From positions 2,466,629-2,530,628 of the forward strand of contig OY101119.1 of NCBI GenBank assembly GCA_956465555.1: a DNA stretch of 64,000 nucleotides, in the 5' to 3' direction. Below are positions 1-9,706 of the stretch, one piece after another. How positions within the stretch are numbered: the stretch's first letter is position 1; every line of letters begins with the position of its first letter. The DNA is from Nitzschia sp. pyKryTriq1. Taxonomy: Eukaryota; Bacillariophyta; Bacillariophyceae; Bacillariales; Bacillariaceae. A program made the position numbers and the translations under genes. The notes under the pieces are model-generated. The model searched no databases and had not been told where the DNA came from. It was given only the letters and a program-made list of their open reading frames with translations.

Positions 1-2658
1 CCGAAAGCAGTTGGCCGCCTTGGCTCACAGTCTTCGATCGGAAGCAAAACATTTCCGAGCGACGAGAGGGGCCATGGTCGTGAGAATCTTTCGATAAAAA
101 CTGGTGGACGCCTTGCTTCGCAGTCGTCGGTCATGACCAGTACTGCACAATTCACAAGCGATGAGAGCCGTTCATCGAAAAGGAAAAAGGAAGCGGTGAT
201 TCTTGAGACCAAACGTCGCCCATCCGATTTTTCGTCTCCTGAGAAAGATCAGCGAGGAGAGCTCGAGATTGCGCTGACGCCTGACAATCAAAACACGTCC
301 AAAAAGGACAGCAACTGGCTTTTGCAGAACATCGGGTCTATTGGTAGTGCAAGTGGGCGAAGCCTCTCTCCAATTGTTCACGAAGACGACGATAAGGACC
401 ACTTTACTGAAATTGGGATCTCCTCGTCAGATTCTGCCACAAAAGCCTTATTCTCGTCGTCTGGCGAAGAAGACAGCACGTTTGTTTTTGATCCAAGTCG
501 ATTGCCAGGCTCATCTTCGGATGATACTGATCGTCGAAAAAAGAATGAATCTTTCACTGATATACCCAAGAAGAGAGCTCCTTCGACTTGTAGGAGGTTT
601 TGTTGGTTACTCATCCTTCTGTTTGGAGCTGGATTGTCCATCGGAATTGCGCTGTACTTATCATTGGGTAGGACGGAACAGACTCCTTCTCCAACCGCAT
701 CGCCCACGATCTCCCCTATGCCGTCTGCGACGCCCTTAAAAGCTCCGTCACCGTCGCCAACAGCAACGTCCGAGCCAGCCATGCCCTTTCCAACAAGGTC
801 GCCCACTATTGCGCCAAGTGATGGCCCTACAAAATTCATCATCTCCTTCGAAAGTGTGTATGAAATTATAGTTTGGAATGGTGAAATCGACGATGTTCCT
901 CCAGAAAGCTACGAGAATGATCTGATTAGAAGCATGGATAGACTTCTTGAAAAGATCTCGGAAAAATTTCGTTCTGACCCGAATAAAATGCTTCGAAGGC
1001 GACTTCAAGTTGCTCTCTTGCCATCATCTATCAATGGCATTACACCAACAAAATGTCCAAAGTCAAACGACTCGCTAGATAGATGCGAGAAGGTTTTTGC
1101 ATGGATTACTCTAGAAGATGCCGAAGACTCTTGGACGGATTTCAAGTTGGACCTAGAGTTGGCAATCGCCATTGGCCAGCTTCAGTTTGAGCTCAATCAG
1201 GTGAATCCTGAATCACCGGTCTCCATCCTCGATTTAGTGGAGGAGCCATCTCCTACGTCCTCCCCGATAGAACTTTCATCCCTTGTTCCCACGCAAACCC
1301 CTCCTCCCACTGAGTTTGCCCCTGTTCCCACACAAACCTCTACCCCCATTGAATTTGATTTGTTGGTGTTTTTGATGGAAAAGTCTTTCGACGATGGAGA
1401 AGCTCTAATGAATGAAGATTCCCCACAATACCAAGCGTTCTTGTGGCTTTCAGAAAATGCTAGAGTCGCCGACTACTCAGAGGATCGTTTACTTCAGCGA
1501 TATGCCTTGGCCACATTCTACTTCAGCACTCATGGCGAGAACTGGTTCTTCCAGGAATTGTGGCTTAGCAACGCGAATGAATGTTTGTGGTACAGCAGAA
1601 GTTCTAAGTCGTGCAATGAAGGTGGTCAAATGCAGAATCTTGAGTTGGACTACAATAACGTAAATGGAGTGCTACCACCAGAGCTCGGCCTATTGTCGAA
1701 CTCCTTGGAAAGACTGGTCTTACGTGGAGGGCCCGCATCGTTCTCTGGGGGGATTATTCCATCTGAACTCGGCTTGTTGACTGCGATGACGCATTTCTTT
1801 ATTCGTGGAAACCTTTACACTGGGTCTATTCCAACGGAACTGGGGCGGTGGACCTCATTACAACAATTCGACGTATCAAGAAACAACCTCAGCGGACCAA
1901 TTCCAACAGAATTTGGTGCTCTAGGAGAGTTGAACATCCTGGATACGAGCACTAACAAACTCACTGGGCTCATTCCGACTGAGCTTGGACGTTTGGAGCG
2001 ATGCCAGCGGCTGAATGTTGAAAGTAACATGCTAACCGGTCCGATTCCATCAGAGATTGGGTCTATGCGTCGGCTACAGTCCTTTCACGGGGGATCGAAT
2101 ATGTTCACGTCGATGCCAACGGAAATCGGGCAACTGACCTTCCTGGATACTCTTTCTCTCTACGAGAATGAGATCGCTGGAAGGATCCCTACCGAAATTA
2201 GCCGCATGCGACGACTCCTCTTGCTTGAGCTCGGCAACAATGCGCTTACTGGTCCAATACCATCCCAACTTGGAAGCCTATTCGATATGAGAGATCGAAT
2301 CGATCTGTCGTACAATCATCTAACAGGGTCACTGCCATCTGAACTTGGCAATCTCGATCGATTGCGGGCACTTCAGCTGGAGCACAACAAGCTGACTGGA
2401 ACGATCCCGTCCGCGATCGCCGGTCTTGTTCGTCTCACTACGATCCGTATTGATGCGAATGATTTCACTGGAGTGATCCCGACTGAAGTGTGTTCGGTCT
2501 TCAACATCACGTATCCTGCCTTTTCCGCGGACTGCTCAGAATTTCTGGGTAACTGTCGTTGCTGCACAACGTGTTGCGTGGACGATGGAGCTTGTGAGTG
2601 CAGATACATCGGAACGCCACAAGAATTCCTCTGCTTTCAACAAAAGAAAGCGATCTAG
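1..2658 (+). CDS. LRR single-pass membrane protein, 5' end outside window
   Basis: The reading frame is open from base 1 through the first ATG at 133, so the gene very probably begins upstream of the window; from 133 it encodes 841 residues. Seen, numbered from that ATG: an acidic, Ser-rich N-terminal region; a basic patch followed by a transmembrane segment at about 156-178; a Pro/Thr/Ser stalk (about 183-230); a mixed alpha/beta stretch (about 231-365); a second Pro/Thr stalk; then about nine plant-type LRRs with the LxGxIPxExGxL consensus (about 510-795); and a Cys-rich tail. By the positive-inside rule the LRRs should face outward. The family is common in diatoms as putative surface or adhesion receptors, with no kinase domain; the ligand is unknown. 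It is a paralogue of the next gene and shares the pre-LRR cap and the Cys tail. A possible AATAAA lies at 2743. Confidence 0.85.
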   Translation, partial: PKAVGRLGSQSSIGSKTFPSDERGHGRENLSIKTGGRLASQSSVMTSTAQFTSDESRSSKRKKEAVILETKRRPSDFSSPEKDQRGELEIALTPDNQNTSKKDSNWLLQNIGSIGSASGRSLSPIVHEDDDKDHFTEIGISSSDSATKALFSSSGEEDSTFVFDPSRLPGSSSDDTDRRKKNESFTDIPKKRAPSTCRRFCWLLILLFGAGLSIGIALYLSLGRTEQTPSPTASPTISPMPSATPLKAPSPSPTATSEPAMPFPTRSPTIAPSDGPTKFIISFESVYEIIVWNGEIDDVPPESYENDLIRSMDRLLEKISEKFRSDPNKMLRRRLQVALLPSSINGITPTKCPKSNDSLDRCEKVFAWITLEDAEDSWTDFKLDLELAIAIGQLQFELNQVNPESPVSILDLVEEPSPTSSPIELSSLVPTQTPPPTEFAPVPTQTSTPIEFDLLVFLMEKSFDDGEALMNEDSPQYQAFLWLSENARVADYSEDRLLQRYALATFYFSTHGENWFFQELWLSNANECLWYSRSSKSCNEGGQMQNLELDYNNVNGVLPPELGLLSNSLERLVLRGGPASFSGGIIPSELGLLTAMTHFFIRGNLYTGSIPTELGRWTSLQQFDVSRNNLSGPIPTEFGALGELNILDTSTNKLTGLIPTELGRLERCQRLNVESNMLTGPIPSEIGSMRRLQSFHGGSNMFTSMPTEIGQLTFLDTLSLYENEIAGRIPTEISRMRRLLLLELGNNALTGPIPSQLGSLFDMRDRIDLSYNHLTGSLPSELGNLDRLRALQLEHNKLTGTIPSAIAGLVRLTTIRIDANDFTGVIPTEVCSVFNITYPAFSADCSEFLGNCRCCTTCCVDDGACECRYIGTPQEFLCFQQKKAI

Positions 2659-3820
2659 TAGGTACCACTAGCTAGACGCGTTTTCATCCTTTGACATCTC
2701 TCTAGAAAGTACGAGTACCCATACGCTAACTACAGCAGACTAAATAAAGTAAAGTACTTGACCTTATTGCCGCTGCGCTTCCGAGTTTAGACAAAATTTA
2801 TGTCGAATTTGCTTTTAGGTACCAAAAACTCTCTAGTCTACTGGTAGAGTAGACGACCTTAAAAGTCAATCAACATGTGTGGTGGTTCTTGCTCGACTCC
2901 TTGCATCGAGGTCGACTGAGACTAGTAGGGTGATGCGGGCTATTGCGTTTGTTCCAACAATGTATTATCTCGAAAGTATTATTGCTTTGGTGCTACTAGT
3001 AGATACCTCTTCTTCGTAGACAGTAGACGACTACTCTACTAGTAGTAGACTCTCACTACCGTTAGAATAACCTACTACATAGTTTGGAGAGAACAAGAGA
3101 CGACGACTCTACAGTACTCTACGAAAGGAGTCTCGTGAGGCTCAAGCCCTACTTGGAAATACTTCTATTGTTGTGTACCTCTATTTAATTGTACTGTACC
3201 GGTACCGCTACAGTACCGGTACCTGGTACCTTCTCTCCTGAACTTCTCACGTACACATGTACCGGTAATAGTTCATACTCGGAAGCAATTTGGCCGCTCT
3301 TTCGCGAGACAACACGGCAAGCGAAGAATGGCCTCCCAAGACTGACAATTGAGTTTTGCACCCACCTATGTATTTATGTCCAGATAATGTCTCATAAGAT
3401 TCTAAAATTTTAGCTTGTTAAGTGACCGTCCTAAGTACGAAAAATCTCGGGTCTCTTCATAAGATCAACCCGATACGGATCTTTGAAAAATCATCCTTTT
3501 ATGGCGATGATCTCAATCTGTTTAGACGTAATCGGCCAAATACCAAAGAATTTGGCCCCGACAAGCTTCCCCTCGCCATAAACGCAGCTGCCTTTACACG
3601 TCTCGGGGAATGAACTTTCTCGTTTCATACCGCAAGGCATCAGAGTCACAGTAGTTGCCGGGGAAAGATCGGGCTCCATTTTGACTGCAGGATAACCAAA
3701 GAGGAACCAATACCCTACAGTAACACCCGCAGCCATTTGATTGCTTACTGTAGATCCGATCGGGCCATCATTAAAACCTCTAGATAGCAGGAGAGAAAAC
3801 GTATAAAACGCATCATAACC
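2659..3820. other. intergenic, palindrome-rich spacer
   Basis: No gene seen. From about 2830 to 3130 the stretch is dense in CTACTAGTAG/TAGTAGAGTAG words. From 3190 to 3265 there is a cluster of GTACCGGTAC-type words. The last 400 bases before the downstream LRR gene have no repeat that I can recognise. Confidence 0.6.
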
Positions 3821-6800
3821 ATGGGCCGACGCAGACACCGTGACGAGTCGACCACCACGTCCGACAGCGACAGCGAAGAAGAAAGTGGATCCGAAGCTAC
3901 CTCGGAATCCGAGGAAACATCCGAGTCTGGAGAAAGCGAGGAAACATCCGAGTCTGGAGAAAGCGAGGCCACTTCCGAGTCTGGAGAGAGTGAGGAGTCA
4001 GGAGAAAGTGAAGAAACATCCGAGTCTGGAGAAAGCGAGGAAACTTCTGAGTCCGGAGAAAGCGAAGAAGCCTCCGAGTCGGGGGAAAGCGAGAAGGACG
4101 AAGAAGAGTCGTCGGAAGGTGAAGAATCTGGTTCAGCATCTGGTTCAGGATCCGGTTCTGGATCTGGATCTGGTTCGGGATCTGGTTCAGGATCTACTTC
4201 CAAGAAAGAGGAATCGTCCGAGGCTTCAGAATCCGAAGAAGAAGAAGAAGAGTCGAAGGAGACTGAATCTGGGTCAGAATCCGAAGAAGAAGAGTCGAAA
4301 GAGAGTGACTCCGAGTCCGAGGAGGAAGATTCGAAGGAGACTGAGTCATCCGACGATGAGGAGTCATCCGAGGCTGACGAAACGACCGAAGACTCTTCGG
4401 AAGCTGGTGAGACAACCGAAGAAACTACAGAAGGAACCTCCGAAGATAAAACTACAGAAGACAGTTCGGACTCTTCCGAAGAAGAAAGCTCCGAAGCTGA
4501 GGAAACCACGGAAGACTCTTCTGATACTGGTTCATCAGATAGTGAAAGCTCTGGTGACGACGAGACTACCGAGGATTCGGATGCGACATCCGATAGTGAA
4601 GAGACTTCCGAAGGAGAGAGCACCGATGAATCAACAGAGGATAGCTCGGAGGCTACCTCTGAGTCATCGTCCACGGAGGAGTCAAGCTCAGACGAACCCG
4701 AAACTACAACAAACGATAGCACCCTTGAATCCTCAGAAACTCGGAAAGACAAGCTGCTTGGGGGCGGTGACGATGACTCTCAAGCTGATGATGACGAGCT
4801 GGCACCCGATAGCAAGTTGAAAGAACTTCTAGTCGGCGCAGAGTCTACCGCAATGAAAAGTCCTCCACCTGAGAAGGAAAAGCAGAAAGCGGCTCCAGTG
4901 TTCGATGAAGAGGAAACTGGAAGTGGTTCGACAGACGGCGACGACAGCTCCTTTGATGCCGAGAGTCTTCTCGAGTCCATAGCAAAGGACGCGGAGAAAG
5001 ATATGGAGACTAGCAAGAGTTCCGAATCGAAGGATCAGGCAGCGGCTGCAGCCGTGACTGCGGCGGCTATTTCGAAGGAGGAGCCAAAGAAACCATCTAG
5101 CTCAAAGAAGCCGTCTAGCTCCAGGAGCAATCGAAGTAAAGGAAGCAACGAGGGCAAAAAAGCCAAAGAAAAGAAGATCAAGGTGGAGAAGGAAGAAAAG
5201 GTCGCCGCAGTAGCTGTGACTGCAGCAATCGTTGCTGAAACAGTAGGGTCGGACAGCGATGAAGAAGAAACAGTTACTGACTCGCAACCCGAATCAACGA
5301 CCGCATCCTCGGTCAAAAAAGGTGAATTTGATTACATCACCAAGAATAAAGGTAGTTCGAGCGAGGATTCTAGTGATAGTTCGAGCGAGAGTGAAAGCTC
5401 AAGTGATAGCTCGAGTGATAGCTCGAGTTCGAGCTCGAGTGCGTCAGCAAAAGCTATTCCAAAGAGGGATCCATCAACGCAATCGGTGAATCTTCTGGCA
5501 TCACAGGGTTCGGATGATGTTCCTCCGACGGAAAGTAAGACCAAGAAACAGACTGCAGTCTTCTTTGGATCTAAGAAGGTAGCAGCTAAGGATGAGGATG
5601 CCGATATTGAGGCTCAAGCTGTTGCCAAGGCTTCCAAGAAGGCATCTACACCCAAGCCAAAGCCAAAGCCTAAACCACCCAAGAAGACCAAGATCGTACG
5701 CGCCCATGCTCCGGCCTACGCTACCGAGGAGAAACGCAATCGTAGGCGATGCGGATGCATTCTTCTGATGATTCTATTGGTTTTGGTTGGTATTGGCGGC
5801 GGTATTGGTATTGGTATCGGAGTTTTGAACATCGACGATGATCCTACTCCAGCTCCAGCGGGACCTCCGAACTCCAGCCCCACCGCACCACCGAACGCGT
5901 CACCAACTCCTGCCCCAGCAGCGCCAACAGGCCCAACCGCGAGCCCTACAGTGCAGAATCTCCGTGCCCTGATCATCGCGGCCTCTGAACCTACGACACC
6001 CGCTTCAGACTTCGCCGACCCAAATTCAATCCAATCACAGGCCTTGGATTGGTTGGAGCAAAACGCAAATATTCAGTTCTACGACGATCAAAAGAAGGTA
6101 ACTCGCTGGGTTCTGGCCGTTTTCTACTATGCTACTTTTGGTGCCGAGTGGACAGAAAACACAAACTGGTTAAGCGATCTTGATGAATGCACTTGGTATG
6201 CTGCCGGAGGTCCATCTTGCAATGGCGATAGAATGTTTGCCAATTTGGTGCTTGGCGCAAATAATGTACGTGGGACTCTACCGGCTGAACTTGGACTTCT
6301 CTCCAACAGTCTAGAGCGCATCAACATTCGAGGCTTCTTTTCGACTGGATCCCTCTCTGGCTCGCTTCCCACACAACTGGGTTTTTTGACTCAACTGAAA
6401 GAGTTGGGTCTCAGAGGCAACGGCATTGCCGGATCTATTCCTAACTTCTATCGGACGATGGAATCACTAGAGAGTCTTGACTTAAATGGAAATGCAATCG
6501 ATGGCGAGATCCCAATTGTGCTCCTGTCATCTTTGGATAAGTTGGGCTTTTTGGATCTCGGAGACAACGAGTTGAGTGGTGATCTCCCGGCAGAGCTCGG
6601 CTCGCTTACCCAATTGACGGACCTCATACTTGAGAACAACCAGTTAACGGGACCTATCCCGTCTGAGATCGCAGAAATGACGAACTTACTGACCCTTGAT
6701 TTGGACGATAACCAGTTGACTGCGATTCCCCGTGAGATAAGTCGATTGGTTCTTCTGCAAACATTGTCGCTAACCAACAACAATATTGTTGGTACCATCC

Positions 6801-7327
6801 ACACAGAGCTTGGTTTGCTCCTCAGCCTTGAAGGCCTCTTCTTGGGTGGTAACGAGTTTGGCTTCCAAATTCCATCCCAGATTGGTCAACTCACCAGGCT
6901 CCGCGACGGCTTCGATGTGTCTCAAAATCAGCTGATCGGATCCGTCCCAACCGAGATCGGAAACCTTACTGGGCTCCGTAAGTTCATGCTTCGAGAATTC
7001 TTGAGAATTACCTCCATTGAATATCGAATTCTAACTCGTTTTGTTTCGTCTTTTTCAGGCCAACTTCGTTTGACGGGCAACTTTATCGCTGGTGAATTGC
7101 CCTCTCAAATATCGAGACTGAGTCAACTTCGTGTATTCCGAATAGACGAGAACGACTTGACAGGAGCTGTCCCCGACGCCCTTTGCTCGATTTTTGACGT
7201 TACCGACCCCGTGTCCTATGCTGATTGCGACGAGATTTCTTGCCCTTGCTGCAGCCACTGCTGCGCCAATGGCGAATGTACTTGCGTCGTTGAATCTACG
7301 GACCCCATTCGTTGCGCGGGTTCTTAA
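3821..7327 (+). CDS. LRR single-pass membrane protein with long Ser/Glu-rich N-terminus
   Basis: Putative surface LRR protein, 1141 residues after removal of one intron. The intron I infer is 6978-7058 (81 nt, GTAAGT...TTTCAG); it has no stop and keeps frame, but removing it restores a normal LRR (GLRQLRLTGN). Seen: residues about 1-330 almost entirely Ser/Glu/Thr, including a 27-bp minisatellite encoding ETSESGESE (3915-4090) and a Gly-Ser run (4130-4197); Ala/Lys-rich stretches; a KPKP basic patch; a transmembrane helix at about 645-668 rich in Gly-Ile; a Pro-rich stalk; a cap domain (about 720-790); about ten plant-type LRRs; and a Cys-rich C-terminus. Expected topology is acidic N-terminus inside, LRRs outside. 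Paralogue of the gene to its left. The acidic repeat region is simple sequence, so its exact length is likely to vary between alleles. A possible AATAAA lies at 7358. Confidence 0.88.
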   Translation: MGRRRHRDESTTTSDSDSEEESGSEATSESEETSESGESEETSESGESEATSESGESEESGESEETSESGESEETSESGESEEASESGESEKDEEESSEGEESGSASGSGSGSGSGSGSGSGSGSTSKKEESSEASESEEEEEESKETESGSESEEEESKESDSESEEEDSKETESSDDEESSEADETTEDSSEAGETTEETTEGTSEDKTTEDSSDSSEEESSEAEETTEDSSDTGSSDSESSGDDETTEDSDATSDSEETSEGESTDESTEDSSEATSESSSTEESSSDEPETTTNDSTLESSETRKDKLLGGGDDDSQADDDELAPDSKLKELLVGAESTAMKSPPPEKEKQKAAPVFDEEETGSGSTDGDDSSFDAESLLESIAKDAEKDMETSKSSESKDQAAAAAVTAAAISKEEPKKPSSSKKPSSSRSNRSKGSNEGKKAKEKKIKVEKEEKVAAVAVTAAIVAETVGSDSDEEETVTDSQPESTTASSVKKGEFDYITKNKGSSSEDSSDSSSESESSSDSSSDSSSSSSSASAKAIPKRDPSTQSVNLLASQGSDDVPPTESKTKKQTAVFFGSKKVAAKDEDADIEAQAVAKASKKASTPKPKPKPKPPKKTKIVRAHAPAYATEEKRNRRRCGCILLMILLVLVGIGGGIGIGIGVLNIDDDPTPAPAGPPNSSPTAPPNASPTPAPAAPTGPTASPTVQNLRALIIAASEPTTPASDFADPNSIQSQALDWLEQNANIQFYDDQKKVTRWVLAVFYYATFGAEWTENTNWLSDLDECTWYAAGGPSCNGDRMFANLVLGANNVRGTLPAELGLLSNSLERINIRGFFSTGSLSGSLPTQLGFLTQLKELGLRGNGIAGSIPNFYRTMESLESLDLNGNAIDGEIPIVLLSSLDKLGFLDLGDNELSGDLPAELGSLTQLTDLILENNQLTGPIPSEIAEMTNLLTLDLDDNQLTAIPREISRLVLLQTLSLTNNNIVGTIHTELGLLLSLEGLFLGGNEFGFQIPSQIGQLTRLRDGFDVSQNQLIGSVPTEIGNLTGLRKFMLREFLRITSIEYRILTRFVSSFSGQLRLTGNFIAGELPSQISRLSQLRVFRIDENDLTGAVPDALCSIFDVTDPVSYADCDEISCPCCSHCCANGECTCVVESTDPIRCAGS
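3915..4090 (+). repeat. 27-bp coding minisatellite (ETSESGESE units)
   Basis: About six and a half imperfect 27-bp units encode the nonapeptide ETSESGESE inside the acidic N-terminus of the second LRR gene. One unit is shortened to 18 bp, keeping frame. It is followed by Gly-Ser dipeptide repeats at about 4130-4197. Confidence 0.8.
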
Positions 7328-8256
7328 GAGCTTCATCCGTTCTTATTTGACTCTCAAAATAAAAATGCCTTTGGTCTCCAACAAGACGAACCAACCATCT
7401 CCTGTCTATGCGCTCCGTATCTCCACCACTTCATCATATTATCACAACAGTCATTACATGTAATACATACTTCCAGTAAAAATAATTGAAACCATTTGAT
7501 ATCAGATAGTCTACTCTCTACTGTCGTACACTTACTCTCTCTCTCTCTCTCTAGTAGAGAGGCCTGACTGTCGCCCTGCTCAATTCTATTTAACTCTCTC
7601 GGGCTAGTAGAGTAAAATATGTCTAATCCTTGTCTTTTGTTGAGAGTTCTGCTGCCTCTTGATACATACCCGTACTACCTGTAGCAGGCTAGTAGTAGAG
7701 AGATCAGTCTCCCTACCTCTGCTGTCCTACAGGTACACTACAGTAGCCACTACTCTTTCTAGCTACTACTCTAGTAGAGTAGAGAGAGAGGAGTCGTCTC
7801 TCTACTAGCTAGTAGTAGCTAGTCGATACCGGTATGGATACCCGAATGCGAGGCGGGGGCGGGCGTCTCGCACTCTCCCGACCCGGGGCCCCCTTTTGTT
7901 TTGTTCGTCATAATGTGTCGACTAGCTCGACCGATAGGGCGATGCGTCATTGACATGTTCCAATGCAGACATCACCCTGTGCGCGTGTACAGGTACCATC
8001 AGGTACGTACAGGTGCAACGTACGTAGAAACAGTACTGGTGCCCAACTTCGAATTCTGGCACAAAGCGCATGATGTCATCAACCAAAATACCGGTACTGT
8101 AGGACGCATCCATTTTCCACTTTCGAATTGCATGATGCATGATTTCATGCATGGGATCAGATTGAATACGGGTCGGAGTTAGGAGGGCAACTTTATCTCT
8201 AAAAAGCTGTAATAGCTAATCGACCTTAATAGACGTACCGCTAACTTACTACAACA
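7328..8256. other. intergenic spacer with CT microsatellite and CTAGTAG words
   Basis: No gene seen. A CT dinucleotide run lies at about 7533-7553. TAGTAGAG/CTACTAG words are dense from 7500 to 7830. Isolated GTACCGGTA-type words occur near 7830 and 8090, the latter about 165 bp before the carrier start codon. Confidence 0.55.
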
Positions 8257-9270
8257 ATGGCTCAAGAACACGAAGACACGATTCTTTCCGAGGTCTTGTC
8301 TGCTTCGATCGGTGGCGCTGTCTCGGCTTCCATTTTGTATCCTTTGGAAGTTCTAAAGACTCGTATTCAAGCCGATGGTGATGACGGTGACGGTGACGAT
8401 GACGAAGGCACAGCCAAGGAAGATGGATCTTCGAAAAAGTCGGTGGGAATGGTGGAATATGCGAGGCGACTCTACGAGAAGGAAGGCCTCCAGGTTTATG
8501 TGAACGGCATCGAGACATCGGCCTTCCAGTCATCGATGGAGAAGGCTTTTTACTTTTTTGCGTACACGGCGCTGAAGAACGCACACGCTACTTTGAGGCA
8601 CCTACTAACCAGCAGCAACAGCAGCAATGCGTCTAGTAGTCCAATGTCCGCATCTACGAACTTGCTGCTGGGCTGTCTGGCGGAATGGGCGCACCTTCCC
8701 GTTACCATGCCGATTGATTGCCTCACCACGGCCATTCAGACGTCTCAAAAGCAGAATGCCTTCAAGTTGATGCTCAGCATTTTGAAAGAAGGCAACATGT
8801 ACAAAGGAATCCAGGCTTACTACGTTTTGTGTTTCAAACCAGCTCTACAGTACACAGTATTTGAACAAGTCAAGGCTTTCCTTCTCAAGTCGAGAAAGCA
8901 TAAAGTTCTGTCCGCTGCCGAATCATTTGCCCTGGGTATGGTCGCCCGAACCATTGCCACAGTGGCAGTCTTTCCTTTCGTCCGCGCCAAGGTCGTCATG
9001 CAAACTCAAAAGAAGAAAGCGTCATCAACAGCAACAGATGGTGATAATGGTGACGATGATGGAAACAAACCAGTCAGTGTCATGACCGTCTTGCGGGACG
9101 TATATAAATCCAAGGGCATCCCTGGCCTCTATCAAGGTCTAGGACCAGAATTAACTAGGGGGGTCTTTTCGGCCGCGCTCATGTTGATGATCAAAGAGCA
9201 GCTGAATGGGGGGATCAAAACGCTGTTGTATGGACCGCCCTCCACGAATGCCTCCTCTATTCGAAAATAA
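8257..9270 (+). CDS. mitochondrial carrier family; peroxisomal adenine nucleotide carrier-like
   Basis: Six-helix solute carrier of the SLC25 family, 337 residues, intronless. Three tandem repeats are visible, each with a variant of the PxD/ExxK/R signature: PLEVLK in repeat 1, PIDCLTTAIQ in repeat 2 and PFVRAK in repeat 3. The middle and last repeats resemble plant PNC1/PNC2 and fungal Ant1 peroxisomal ATP carriers, notably the PALQYTVFEQ segment and a C-terminal LMIKE. Those proteins exchange cytosolic ATP for peroxisomal AMP/ADP to support fatty acid activation; that role here is inferred from resemblance. Two Asp/Gly-rich loops (about residues 45-60 and 255-270) are low-complexity insertions. 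The ATG is the only in-frame start before repeat 1. Confidence 0.85.
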   Translation: MAQEHEDTILSEVLSASIGGAVSASILYPLEVLKTRIQADGDDGDGDDDEGTAKEDGSSKKSVGMVEYARRLYEKEGLQVYVNGIETSAFQSSMEKAFYFFAYTALKNAHATLRHLLTSSNSSNASSSPMSASTNLLLGCLAEWAHLPVTMPIDCLTTAIQTSQKQNAFKLMLSILKEGNMYKGIQAYYVLCFKPALQYTVFEQVKAFLLKSRKHKVLSAAESFALGMVARTIATVAVFPFVRAKVVMQTQKKKASSTATDGDNGDDDGNKPVSVMTVLRDVYKSKGIPGLYQGLGPELTRGVFSAALMLMIKEQLNGGIKTLLYGPPSTNASSIRK

Positions 9271-9706
9271 CGAGATATAATACTGTATGATATGAAGGGG
9301 AACCTTACTGACTGTACCGGTAGTTTCAAAAGAAGACATCTTGTTCGTTTGCAAACCAGCAGTCCATCATAGAATACTTCGGAAGGAGGGATCGGCAGTG
9401 CCTACCGTACTCGAGCATCGGTGTACAGTAGTAGAAGGGAAAATACTTTAGGGGCATTGATTTGTTAGTAAATTGCATCGTCGAAGCAAATACCCTGAAC
9501 CGCTACCCGTAATGCTTGCTGGGGGATGGTGGCCGTCTGGACGCCTCCCCTTTCAGGCGCAAGATTTTGAATTTTTTGGACCAACAGCGACCAGCAATGA
9601 GACGATCTATGTATGCCTAATGCCACAACAATGACCATTGACCATGTGATGTTATTTCTTGTTCGAACCGACCATTGTATAGTATCATCTTGTTTCCTCC
9701 ATCCTC
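9271..9706. other. intergenic spacer, nothing recognised
   Basis: No open frame of note, repeat or RNA was recognised apart from one ACCGGTA word near 9318. Confidence 0.5.

Noticed and set aside
3745-4752. 335-codon open frame antisense to the second LRR gene
   Set aside because: It mirrors the Ser/Glu repeats of the sense frame; repetitive codons automatically keep the reverse frame open.
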